From assembly GCA_034620365.1 (NCBI GenBank), contig JAQGEQ010000314.1:310001-374000 (forward strand): a stretch of DNA of 64,000 nt, given 5' to 3'. Source of the stretch: Pegea sp. RAD2-039 (taxonomy: Eukaryota > Chordata > Thaliacea > Salpida > Salpidae). Below the pieces are notes generated by a model. That model was not told the origin of the DNA. It did not search any database and saw nothing but the letters and a program-made list of their open reading frames with translations. The translations under genes were made by a program, and so were the position numbers. Positions 50,641 to 62,574 of the stretch are shown here, piece by piece. Numbering within the stretch: position 1 is the first letter of the stretch; every line of letters begins with the position of its first letter.

Positions 50641-51594
50641 GAACTCCTTTTCTACATTTTCATTTTTAACAAGGATCTTTTTAACTTCTTTTAGATCAAC
50701 ACCAATTCATTTCAATTAGCTTTTGTTTGTTTTAAATCTAGTTAGTACATTTACTATAAATTGTTCAGCTGTAGATTACTTCAAATATTCCTTATTTTTA
50801 AAGAATGGTGTCAACACAAACAGAAAAACAACTCGCTGACAAGATAATGGCATTTGCTTTAGTGGAATAGTGTTTAGCAACATCTTTTTTTATCAAAGTT
50901 TTTATTATTTAAGACTTTATGAAATTGTATTTATCAATCGTGATATTGTAATAAAAATAATAATTTTAAAGATTTCTAAAAAGTTAATTTAATGTTTGTA
51001 AATCTAAAAGTTAACTTGTAGGAAAACCTTTTCACAATGTTTATTTTTAATGTTTATACCAAATAATCAAATTAAAAATAATTTTCTTTTCTTCAAGACT
51101 TCTGGAAATTTACTTAAGCTTTCAAAATTATTTTCTTAACAAACTTTATCCAGTAAAGTTTATTCAAAAAAAATTAATAAAGATTTATAAAAAAAAACTT
51201 TTGGTGCAATTTATCTTTTTATTAAGTACATAATTTCGTTTATTCAACAATCTTAGCTGTTTGCAAGAGTATCTAACTTTATTTAAAATTATAATCCGTC
51301 GTAAAATCCCGATATAGTGCAGTGAAAAGATTAACAAATTATTTGTAAATAGATTTTCGAAATTTATGAGATTTAGAAATCTTTTTAAAACTAATTTTTA
51401 CAAATGATAGCAAATGACAGTGAGTTTTACTAGGTGCAAATAGGTTTCAAGCATAAAGTGGCAGATAAACTACAGAAGATTTCAAATCAATCAATAAATT
51501 TGAAGATTATTATCTTTATAAGAGAGATTTAAATACAAATGAAGCTAGTTATTCAATCTTCTAATTAATTATGATCAGAATTCTTTTTAATGAG
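50641..51594. other. AT-rich intergenic DNA downstream of KIAA2012 homolog
   Basis: Includes the 3' flank of the minus-strand KIAA2012 homolog. No further feature is recognised. Confidence 0.4.
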
Positions 51595-54500
51595 CTATTC
51601 TGTAGAAAGACTCAAACCTAACAGTTGTAATAATTCAAAATATGAGAATTGAAAAGCGAGAGAGATCTTATGAGCTTGAGAAAGCTTTTCACGTTCATCA
51701 ATTAGATCTTTAACAAACTTCAGTTTCTCTTCTAAAGTTGCTTGCTCACTAAGATGAAAAAATCAAAAAATTTAAAGATTCAAAGATACATCTGAAGACT
51801 CACTGTGCTCTGAGGATTGCTTCTTTTCTTGCTTCTTCCATAACTCTTCTAGATTCTTCTTCTTCTGCTCTTTTTCTCTCGACTTCTTCTTGTTCTCTAT
51901 CTTCTTTTTCTTTCTTCATCTTTTCTTGATATCTAATTCTTTCATCTTCTTCCATTTGAGCCATAAGCTCCTCCTCCTGATGAAGATTTAGTCCTTGAAT
52001 TTTGATTGGATCATCAGGACATCACCTGTCGGATCCGTTCAGCTTCTTCTTCCTTCTGTATCCGAAGGATCTCTTTTCTTCTTTCTTCTTCTTCTTTAAA
52101 CCTCTTTTGAAGCTCTTCTCTTCGTTTTCGTTTCTCTTCCTACAGATTCAAAAATATCAAGATCAGCTCCGGGAAGATCTCATCTTACTTCCAGTCTCTT
52201 CTCTCTCTCCATCTGTTGATCAGCTCTCTTCTTCCGAACCTCTTCCTCTTCCTTCTGTCTGATCTTCTCTTTTTCAGCTTCTTCTTTTCTTCTTCTATTC
52301 TCTTCTTCTCGAAGTCTTCTCTCTTCTTCTAGTTGCTCCCTACCAACATCCGATCCTCATCACATCTTTACATCTCATTTCACTCACTGCATCTTTTCTC
52401 TTCTTTCTTGCTCTTCTTTGTTCCTCCGGATCTGATCTTCCTTCTCTTTCCTCTTCCTTTCAACCTCCAGTCTCCTCTTATCAGCTGCAGCTGCTCTTTT
52501 GCTCTTCCTTGCATCTTTTACAGCTCTCAATCGCGCTTCTTTATCTTCTTCATCCAGATCTTTGCTCCTTTCACTCGTCATACTCTCGCTTGCATCCTTG
52601 AAAATCCGGTTGATCTCTCAGATCTTCATCTTTTGGAGCTCACCTGATTACTCTGTAGGATTCGCTCCTTCAAAAGATTACTCTTCTTAAGATCAACTTC
52701 ATTTTCATCACTTTCTTCTTCTTCATCTTCTTCATAATCTTCCTCAACCCGAACAAATTCATATTCATCTTCTGGACTGAGAACAACAAAAGATCATGAG
52801 AAGATCAAGATGAATGCATCTGGGATCTACCTCTGGATGGGAGAAAGAAGATCTTGAGCTGAAAGAAAACATCTTTTGTTTCAGTATCTTCTCAGAATTT
52901 TGATCTTACTTGTGATGGATGTTGCGGACTGTTTCAGTTTATCTTCTGCATCTTCTTCTTTTGAAGATAAATCTGAAATCTCCGCAAACTTCTCAACTTG
53001 TGTCTCTAACTCCTGGAAGTAGATCTTTTAATCATCTTTTTTATGATCTACATCACTTCACCTTTCTCTTCTTCATCTTCTTCTTCTCTTTTGTAATCTT
53101 CGGATCTTCACTTGGGATTTGTTTTTCATTCGGAACTCCTGCTCGAAATGGAGGATCTCCTGGTAAGGATCAAGATGAAGATTTCATTTGATCCCTGATC
53201 TTTCTACCTCCTGGAGTCTTCAACTTCTTTTTTGACTTGTTGCCAGATTTTGAGGATTTTGATCTTGAAGATGAAGAGGACTTTTTGGACTTTCTGCTCC
53301 CAGCAAAGCTCTCAGCCTGAAGAAATCTTTAAAATCTGCAAGATCTAAACTGCTCTGACTCACCTTCAACTTATGAAGATCACTGGATGCTGATCCCGGA
53401 TTTATTTGATCTTCATCTTGAAGTTGATCTTTATCGTGATCTTTACCAAAGAGTTGATCTTCTGATGTTTTCTCAGCTGGTGGAAGAGATTTTGACATGA
53501 TCTTCTCACCGCCTGCATACTAATCAACAAAAGTTGAAATTTTTGAATAATTCTGAATCTCTTCACTTTATCTTGAAGATCAACGATCAGAGTCTGACGT
53601 GATTTTATCGAATCATCTTTATCTTCAGACACGATCGAATATAAAGAGTTTCTCTTTGAAGTTGAAACTAACAAATAAATGTTTTTAATTAAAAATTGGA
53701 TTTTTAAATCGAAGTTTTTGGAAATTTATGTCACCTTCATCTCCATATTCTAAAGATTCCTCAGTCTGTGAATCAAATAATTTTGATTTAATAAATAATT
53801 TATTTGTGGTTATCGATACCAGCTTTAAAATTTGTTATAAAAGTTTAAAAGAATTATTTATTTATTTATTTCAATAAATGCGAAGGAGGGTGCCTGAAAA
53901 GAGCACCTCTCGCTAACACACATTTTCACAAATAACATCTATTTAGTCAAAAATATAGAAAGTAAAAGATGTAACACATGGCAATTATCATTGTAAAAAT
54001 TTTCAGAAATTGTTATTTCAAAACTTAAAGGCTAAATTTAAAAAAAAATTTGTAACTTTTATCTAATTAATAACTGTGTGATAAGTTTTAATTTTTTAAT
54101 TTTAACTTTATCTAACGAAAAATTAATAGAAAATCAAAGAACATAAGAACTTTTATCAACATCTATTAAATGAAGAAAGTACCTCTCGCTAACACACATT
54201 CTCACAAATAACATCTATTTAGTCAAAAATATAGAAAGCAAAAGATGAAACACATGGCATTTCAGTAGTCCTCAAAACATATAACAGTGAACAATTACAT
54301 GGATTTATCATAATATAATAATAAAATCACAGTTTAATTAGAATCGTAAATATTCAAATTACTAGAATTGAAATTATAAATAATTTAAATACTTAAATTC
54401 AATTTTTAAAATTACATGAGATGATATTTGATGATGTTTTCTCGAATTCACTGAACTTGCTTCTGAACTGTTTTCCTTCTAAAAACAAATATCATAAATT

Positions 54501-57500
54501 TTTCAACTTTTTAAAAACTTAAAGACTTCATCTTCTGCTTCTTCAGACTCATTTTTAAGGACTTCATTCCAAACTTCAGCAGCTCTTTTTGCATCATCAT
54601 CTAACCTACTATCCGGTCTTTGTTGCTTCACAACAATCTGAGCCACCTTTAAAAAAAAATTTCAAAAGAAGCTAAAAAAGTGGCTGCTAAAAAAAATCAC
54701 TTTCTTGGCGTGCTTGGCAAGTTTGATTGACGAAACACTGGAAGTTGGTCTGCTTCCGCTTTTTGAACTTCCGTTTTCTTCCTATTTACGATCCTATTTA
54801 CCTATTTATTTTTGAGATTACAAGATCTTACATAATTTCTCAGATCTTCTTTTTCATCTTCATCACTGCTTGAATCTGATATTTCAACAACTCTCTTCTC
54901 TTCCATGAACGAGACTCTGCGTCTAAAAGACTCTTCAATTATAAATTGATCCATGTAGCTCCCTCATCACCTCTTATCATGTGTCTCAGTATGACTTGAT
55001 GAAACTGATTTCAAAATTGCATTTTTTGATTCAACTTGTTTCGAAGATTCAAATGAAAAATCTGAAAAAAAATCATTAAAAAAAAATCAAACTTTACAAG
55101 ATTTCAAAACCTTCACTTTCTTCTTTGTCTGTACTTATAGTATGGATAACAGATCCACCAATAGATAAGACCTCCCCGCCAGGCATCCAAACTGAAGCAG
55201 AGTTTGGTTGATTCTTTGATAAATTTCGAGATTTAGATTCCATCTTTATTAAAAGTTTCAAATTTTTGGACTTTAAATTCTTAAAAATACTTTTTTGTTT
55301 TCGTTTAATGATTTATAAAGGAAGGATGAACACTGGTTTCCAGGACCTTTTACACCTTTCATTCCTGAATTTCATGAAAATTGAATATATTGAAAGTTAA
55401 AATTAAGTTTTAAAAGAAATATTAACCTTGAAATGGTATCTCAACATATGAAGAAGGTCTTTCCAGTGAAGTTGGAACTAAAAAATATATTTTATATCCA
55501 AAAATGATCTTTTGAAAAAGAGATCTTTTGAACTTACTCAATTTTGATCTTGTTTTTCCGATGGTTTGACTTGATTTAGACGAAGAGCTTTTACTGGATT
55601 CTTTTATTGATGAATTTGAATCACAGTTGAAAGAGTTTGGGTCATCATTTTTATCATCTTTAAAAGGTTTTTGATGATTTAGAATTGATAGAAACTTATT
55701 TATGAAATTATAAATTGATTTTTCTCGCTTACTTTCACTTTTATGAACATTTCTTGGAATGAAATTATGAGTTTCATTTTGTGATTTTTCTTGTCGTGAA
55801 TTATTCAACGTCGATGGAACGGTTGGTGAAACCTAACAACATAAACAGATCTTTAAAGATACTTTTTGAGTCATTAATTTTTCAAAAATGTCTGAAGAAG
55901 GATTGTGAGTTGATTGTGTAGCTGGTCACTTTACAACTTAACACCTTGACTGAGGACTTTTATCTTTTTAAGTCTTTACAGGCTTCATCAGCATTTGTAA
56001 GTTTTTTGCTGCATCATCAACTAATCGCGGATGAAGATCTTTTTAGCCTGGACTTTTCCTTTAGATGTATTGAAAAACCGAAGTCGAAAGCTCTATTTTA
56101 AGGCGTTCTAAGACAGCTATTTCATTTTGACAACAGCACCAAAATGGTCATTTACAAAAAAGTCTTCAATTATTCAAAATTATTTTTATTACTTTTATAT
56201 GATGCATGCCCGGCTCTGTAATTGAAGGCAGAGGAACAGAGATCTGCTCGGCTATATGTCTGACATCAGAGTTATTTGTACTTGATGATAATATCGACAT
56301 CTTATCAGCCAAGGTCTGTCTCACTAAAAATAATCTTTTGAATTATTATTTCATTTTGAAGGATTTTAACTTACCTATATTACTAGATATTGGTAAAGCA
56401 CCTTTATGAGAGGAGTTACTTGATAAATATTTTGGTTTATTACTTATTGAAATTGGAGGTTGGAATAATACCTTGAAAGAAATTACTTTAAAAATTGGAA
56501 TTGGAATTTGGTTTTATTTACAGCTTTTTGTAATGAAACTACATCTCGTTTTAAGTGAGTGTCTTTGATGTAAGGATATTTGGTATCCTCTTCACAGAAA
56601 AGTTCATTCTCGCAAATGTAATCAGCCATAAGTTGTTCGTCTGTCAGATTTGATCGAAGATACTAATGAAGAATTTGTTTAAAGATTTTAGTTGAAAATT
56701 TAATTTGCCACCTGATTATTTTCAACCATTTGTTTCTTGATTTCTAAAAAATTCTAAAATGTTAAAAAAAGTCAAAACAGAAGAAAACTTTTTACCTAAA
56801 TCTTTTTGAGAGAGCAAACTATCTTCAGAATAGTTTGTTTTATTTACTGAATCGTACTATAAACAAAATTTTCAAATAAAAAATCCAATTTTTTAAAGAT
56901 TTAAAAAATTTTTAACCTGATTTTCAGTAGGAACAAAATGTAGTTGCCTTTTTCTGCTAATATTTTGTCTTTCTTCAATCTTTTGTCCATACTTTTTATC
57001 GATTGCTTGAAATTTCTACAAATTAGTTTTATAGATTTTAAGATATTTGATAATTATTATCATATTTTTGCTAGAAATTTAATTGTTTTATTAAAAGAGT
57101 TTATTTTTGGTATAATTTTATGATGACGGAAATATTTTGATTTTAAATTATATTTTAACAAATCTTTCAATTTACTTTCATTTTCAATTTTTCTTTTTTT
57201 GTTTCTTCTTTTTTATGTCTTTTTGCATCTTTCTTGGCATTTTTTGGATCCACAGTTTGTTTTTGGGTAATCTTTTGACGTTCTAAGACTTGTTGTTTGA
57301 TGGGGGAAGAAATTAAATTCTAAATTGGAGAAAAAAATTTGAAAAAAAAGATTTAAAAAAGATTTTCAAATCAAAGTATGTTGATATCTCAAAAACTTTT
57401 AATGTCATTCAAACTAAAACCAAATAATTATTTTAACTTTAATTAGCTAAAATTTGATTAATCATAAACACTAAACAAGATTCTTTCGTTTCATATTTTA

Positions 57501-60314
57501 AACTTTTATTAAATAGAAATGTTTTATTTATTTAGTAAACTCTCTTTTTGTTAAATATTTAGAAAAAAAAACTTTTGAAACACTCGCTAAAAAAACTCAA
57601 CAACAAAACAATTAAATTAACTTTTGATAAATTCGCATAAAAGCAACAAAATAAAAAATCTACATCTCAAACTCTAAAGTGACATACCATAATAGCTTTA
57701 TTCATATCCATCATAAGCTCACTTTTAACAGATTGACCTTCATCAAAATCATCTTCACTTTGAATTTTATAAAGAGTTTGTCTGATATTTTGTTGGTGTT
57801 CGTGAGCAGCGATAAGTAATTCAGCTAAAATCTAAGAAAATTGCCACTCAAAAAAATTAATCTTTCTACTGATGTTGTGATAATTAAGACACACAAGTGT
57901 TCTAATCGCTGTTAGTGATTGTGACTCACATTCTCTTTTTCTTGTGGTTCCAATTTTGTGTAGGCCACTTGTTGAACGGTTCCATTTTCGTGGTATTTTA
58001 GAGCTTGTATCACATCACTTTCTACATCACGTGGAGAATGATCTTGAGAAGGGGGAGGAGTGTAGAGATTGTTGGAAAGATTAAACGGCATCAATTCATC
58101 ACTGGAAATATAAAGAAAAAAATTATTAGAAAACTGAAAAATTTATAACTCTAAATGATTTCCAGAATTTTTAACTTTTAGTATTTTGAAAGAAGATCTC
58201 TAACTTGTGATCTTCGTTATTTAACTCTTTATTAGATTCTAGAGGAGTTTTAGTCATCATATAAGGAACAGGTTTGTTCGATAGGTTGAAATTAACAAGT
58301 TTTGGTGGTTGAGTTACAGCAAGACTTTGTGTAAGTAACGTTTTATCTGATATCAATCCTTTTGTCACCAAATTTTCTATCATTTCTGTACAAGAACTTT
58401 AAAAATTAAGATTATCTTCAGAAGCAGTTGACTTGCCGTCATTCCATTGGTTCGATAAAGTAGAAATATATCGCTTTGGACTAAAACCGGGTCTGACCTT
58501 CCTATCCTGGTTTTTTTCTGATTTATGAACAAATCTTAGATATAAACTTTCTCCTGTTTCAAAAAAGACTTTTTAGTTTTTACAAAAAAATATTAATTTA
58601 AAAAAATGTTAATCAGAAAAAGATTTGCCAATTTCAGTTTGTTCTTTCAAACAACAAAACTTTTAATTTCAAACTGGTAACTTATACGAAGTAATAATTG
58701 ATAAAAGGTTTTTAAATCTTGAAAGACATCTTTGAACTTTTCAAACCTTTTTTTCTATATTCTGGTTTATTTCCATAATTTAAAATCGCCCAACTTAAAT
58801 CATGACAAGTTTTCAGACTTTCTTCTTCATTATTCAAAGACTCAACTTGGAAAGGTACCATCCAAGAAACATCTTTCCTTCTTCTTTCCTACATTTATTA
58901 ATAATTTAATTTCTTAATTAACATAATTATATCTGGTTTTATTAGCTGCTTAAAAATTAGAAAAAGTTTAACTTTTCTTCGGTTTATTTCTTCAGTTTTC
59001 CATTTTCCCCTTTTAGCTAAATCCTCAGAGAAAAGTAATAAAGCTCCTAAGAAGATTTAAAAAAATTGAAATATTCATAAATTTAACTTTAAAAAATTTT
59101 ACATCAAATAACAAAATTCGAAAGTAAGTTTAATTAAGAAACAAAAAATTGTTTTGTAATCGACCTTTACGAGTTACAAAGGTCTTATGGAGAGGGAGCT
59201 TATCTGAAGAGCGAGCTCCAAGCTCCGGAAAGCTCCTTCGTAAACTTCTTAGCTGAAAAAATAAAAGTTTCAAAAATTTTAAAAGTTTGAAGATCAAAAT
59301 TTTGGTAATATATCCAAAAAATTTAAAATAAAAAAGTTATAAAAGGAATATTTTAATACAATTAAATAACTTGAATAATAAACTAAATACCTGATGAAGA
59401 TTATTTGATCTTAAGTTATAATAATCATCTGGTTCGAGTATTACATCTAAACGTTCGTGCCCGTTCTTAGAAACCTGATAAATGTTATCATCAATTTAAT
59501 GGTTTCGGAAACTTAATTCTCAGATACAACTTTTTATTAAAACTCTTCAACCTTCAACGAAATCTAGAAACTTATTTCAATGTAGACAACTCAAGCTAGC
59601 TAACAACAAATGTCAATAACCTTTAAACTGTCATCTGATTTCTATTCAAACAGCAATAAATTTTCCTGTCACTAAAAGACTTGATTTAAAATAGACTCGG
59701 AATAAATTCAGTTGCTTCATATGAAATTCTCAATTCTTTTAGAACTAGAAATATTTTATGAATTAATTATTAATAGTCTTGGAAAATATATAATCAAACT
59801 TGAATTAGTTTAAAGGTTGTTTACTACAACAGCTTTAATTAGATACATCTTAATCTTTATCAATCAACTGAATATTAAATTCTGCAATATTGACATCTTT
59901 TTTCTACCTTGTATCATTGTTCAAGATGATTTCTTTAAAAATTGCAATTTTTTATATAATTTCTGAAGCTTGTCATTCAAAATCAAAACTTTAATAATAC
60001 TCAGTATTTTAATAGCTTCTTTGTAATCATTGTTTGTAATCTTCCAAATTGTATCAATGAATTAAAATCTATCAACTTTTTAAACATTTTTCTTGAAAAT
60101 ATGATTCTGTTAACAATAATTCTGCTAGTATCTTTATATTTTTGATTCAGTATAAAGATTAAACTATGCTTCTGCAGTATTCCTATTGTTTCTATATAAA
60201 TTATGTTGAAACTCTGATTATCTTACGGATAGAATGAATAAAAATATGAATAGATCTACTTACTTGACCAACTCCTTTTGCTAACAAGGAGAAAGACATA
60301 TATGAACTTGCCAT
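51595..60314 (-). CDS. KIAA2012: Homolog of vertebrate KIAA2012, coiled-coil protein
   Basis: Thirty-eight exons stay in frame and encode about 1,417 residues. The N-terminus aligns collinearly with vertebrate KIAA2012: MSFSLLAKGVGQ; RLDVILEPDDYYNLRS; HKTFVTRKGALLLFSE; TCHDLSWAILNYG; LYLRFVHKSEKNQ then PGFSPKRYISTL; and DEMIENLVTKGLISDKTLL. The middle is low-complexity, Ser/Asp-rich and poorly conserved, with NSASVWMPGGEVLSIGGS and GDPPFRAGVPNEKQIPSEDP. The C-terminal third is an Arg/Glu-rich charged helix (EEKRKRREELQKRF, ERIRYQEKMKKEKED) ending AFQFSYFELLQLLG, with stop TAG 51595. The protein's function is not established; a ciliary role is only my inference. It is possible that 55243 and below is a separate gene, but phase allows one reading frame through an 11-bp exon. 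Confidence 0.85.
53849..53992 (-). mobile_element. LINE 3' tail in KIAA2012 intron
   Basis: Reverse-complement tail (TTTATTTATTTATTTCAATA, GGAGGGTGCC, GCACCTCTCGCTAACACA) with the subfamily A block ACATCTATTTAGTC. It lies between exons 53735-53765 and 54416-54478. Confidence 0.85.
54177..54330 (-). mobile_element. Second LINE tail fragment in the same intron
   Basis: Begins abruptly at CCTCTCGCTAACACACATTC, lacking the terminal TAAA repeat and part of the hairpin. It extends through CATGGCATTTCAGTAGTCCT. It is a separate insertion, or a fragment split from the neighbouring copy. Confidence 0.8.
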
Positions 60315-60877
60315 AATTCCACAGTCAGCCCTTTTAAAGGCGATTGACAAAAATTTCTTAAAGCAGTTTAAAAAAATGAAATTCTTTCCCTGAAATTTTT
60401 ATCAAAATTAATTTATAAAATATAAATGGAAACTTATTCTTGATCACTACATCAAAATATATTTAGTTATAACTCTGCCCTGTTTCTATTTTTCTGCATT
60501 AGTTATGCTAAACTGTGATACTGAAGACATTTTCATTATTTTTCTGCTAATATCGTTTTTGTGTTCACTATAAAAGCTGTAGAATTTGTCATCTGTAACC
60601 ATGTGATGAATAAAATAAGTAAAAATGAATAAATAGTTTAAAAATAGAAAATATTCTATAAAAAATATATGTTAGCTCAATTTTAACAAACTGTTAACAC
60701 TTATAGATTACTTTATACTTAATAAAATATCTAAATCTTTTACTAAAATTAATGCTTCAATTTTCAAAGTAAAATTTAGAATATTAATTCCAAAATTTTA
60801 TTTTATTTGTCGATAAGTCACGATAAAAAAAGCGATTTAAGCTTTATATTATAAAAGGTTGTTGCTTATTTGAGCTA

Positions 60878-60885
60878 TGACGTCA
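60878..60885. promoter_or_regulatory. Perfect CRE palindrome upstream of KIAA2012 homolog
   Basis: TGACGTCA, the canonical CREB/ATF site, lies about 565 bp upstream of the start codon and 32 bp from an X-box-like element. The same 8-mer is generally frequent in this window, so function is uncertain. Confidence 0.35.
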
Positions 60886-60917
60886 TTATTTAGCAATTGT
60901 TTGATTTTGCGTATCTA

Positions 60918-60931
60918 TCACCATGGCAAAC
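60918..60931. promoter_or_regulatory. X-box (RFX)-like site upstream of KIAA2012 homolog
   Basis: ATCACCATGGCAAA (followed by C) fits 13 of 14 positions of the X-box pattern RYYNYYATRRNRAC. It lies about 600 bp upstream of the start codon, close to the CRE at 60878. RFX factors drive ciliary genes across animals. Confidence 0.45.
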
Positions 60932-61779
60932 ACGCTTCACTGATTTCGGTAACTTGACTATTATGTACTTTTATACTTTTGCGTTTGTTGAAATCAATTT
61001 TAAAATAAAGACATTTTTATTGAAATAAATCACAATCAAATGAAATAAATTTTTTGTTAAAATTTTTGTGAAAGATGCATTTTTAATTCTTATATATCTA
61101 AAAAAGGGAAACAAAACTAGAAGTAAAAAATTACTAAAATTCATTTCTAATATAACTAAAAAATTGATTTTATTTAAAAGTGTAATGAAATTAAAATTAA
61201 TAGCTTTTTAATTTCTAATAAAATTAATTAATATCTAATAGAAGCTGATTTATACATAATATTAAAAAAGGGGGCTTTACAAGAGAGCTTTTAGTTGAAA
61301 AAGAAGTTTAAAAAAGATTAAGATCATAAATAGTATTAAGAAATATCAATCGACGAAAATGTCACTTTGAAGTTCAGAACTTAATACAAAATACTTTCAT
61401 TATTAAATGCTGTCTCGACTCTAAAAACTGAGGTTTATTATAAATTACTATAATAATAAAATAAATCTGCTGATTAATATATTGTTATGCATTAGAATAA
61501 TAGTATCAGCTGACAAAATTTCTTTTATTTTACATTTTTCTTTGTATGTCTATTACAGTAATTATTTGTAAGATTTTAGGCTTCTTCCTTATATTTTATT
61601 TACGTTATCACCTATAAGTCAGCATATAACCGATATTCTAACAAGTTTTTGGAAAGAAAATGTTTAAAAAGTTGAAAAAAGGCAAAACATTTTTATATCA
61701 AGTTAAGATAGAATTAAACCTCTATTTTGACTTTATTACTTCTAATTTCTATGTTTTCTTTTTACAATTTCATACATGT

Positions 61780-61905
61780 AGCAAATAGTAGCTACACTTA
61801 CTTAAGTAGAAGACATGACAACAGCAGTATCTGGTATCATCCTGGAAACTAAGCAGCTTCATTTAGGTAAGCACCGCTTGCTCCACATGGAGATAGACTT
61901 AAAAA
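61780..61905 (+). ncRNA. Candidate 5S-rRNA-like or other structured RNA island
   Basis: An island distinctly richer in G+C than its flanks. CAGTATCTGGTATCATCC followed by GGAAACTAAGCAGCTTC resembles the internal region of eukaryotic 5S rRNA (TCACCGGAAGTTAAGCAGC-type). GGTAAGCACCGC, a CTCC-ACAT-GGAG hairpin and GGAGATAG then loosely resemble the 5S C-box region with an insertion. The ends do not pair as in a real 5S gene. Alternatives are a 5S-derived SINE or a spliced-leader-like RNA (TTTAG followed by GTAAGC). Confidence 0.25.
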
Positions 61906-62574
61906 AAGTGATATAAAACATTTCGTTTTCTTCTTCCTCAGATAGCTTGCCGAGGCAAAAACCCCAATAAGTTTTATTACATGAAATATATTTTATAATA
62001 TTTATACTATTTCATAAATATTGAAATGATAATAATATCTGCCGAATTTTTCAATTTACTATTACAGTAATTAGCAGCAGACAAATCTTTTATAAGCTTC
62101 GAAATCTAAAAAATATTTGAACTTTTTGATTTAAACTGAAAAAATCGTTATAGTCGTTTCTCAGAAGCAATTTTTAACGGACATCCGACAACTAAAAGTA
62201 GATTTTGGGAGTTTTAATTTTAGGGTGAAAGTGTTTATTATTTCATTAGTTTATTATCTATTATTTATAGGGTTGTTTATTCTAATTTTAGCAAACTATT
62301 TTTTAAATTAAAACAAATTAGGATAAAACTTATTATATTGTAACTAAATTAGCTATAAATTATCTTAAAAATTAAAGATAAACACAAAATTTACTCATTT
62401 TTGCCAATGATTATTTCCGGAAATAAAATGATACAAATTTTATTTTATATAAATCCTATTTAAAAAAAATTGTTTGGAAACACTTTGTAGATTTTGTTTC
62501 GTTTCTAGTTTTTTAGAGTTTTAGGCCTTTTGACTTCCATACTAATTTGGTTTGTTTCTCTATTAATATTAAAG

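Larger units (their letters stand above)
51595..60314 (-). other. KIAA2012: KIAA2012 homolog exon map (5' to 3')
   Basis: 60264-60314, 59391-59474, 59165-59252, 58973-59046, 58747-58888, 58437-58553, 58205-58385, 57930-58101, 57688-57831, 57176-57319, 56917-57015, 56796-56856, 56712-56743, 56522-56662, 56375-56471, 56193-56323, 55538-55832, 55427-55477, 55354-55364 (11 bp, tentative), 55111-55243, 54971-55061, 54832-54922, 54701-54781, 54527-54646, 54416-54478, 53735-53765, 53567-53667, 53364-53519, 53208-53316, 53062-53159, 52910-53012, 52831-52858, 52644-52776, 52388-52596, 52189-52339, 52026-52139, 51804-51976, 51595-51748. The intron after 58437-58553 uses a GC donor (GCAAGT). Confidence 0.75.
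60315..62574. other. Divergent intergenic region, KIAA2012 homolog / TCTP
   Basis: Shared upstream region of two genes pointing away from each other. It contains the CRE and X-box-like pair and a GC-richer RNA-like island near 61780-61975. The rest is AT-rich without recognised features. Confidence 0.5.

Noticed and set aside
52002-52690. Several + strand open frames rich in Ser/Leu/Phe
   Set aside because: They are antisense to the Lys/Glu/Arg-rich exons of the KIAA2012 homolog, whose low-complexity codons give open reverse frames.
53220-53674. Separate minus-strand gene starting MSKSLPPAEK or MLVSTSKRN
   Set aside because: These are internal exons (53364-53519, 53567-53667) of the KIAA2012 homolog and join their neighbours in frame.
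56206-56409. 67-codon + strand frame
   Set aside because: It overlaps, in antisense, exons 56193-56323 and 56375-56471, which fit the minus-strand gene in phase.
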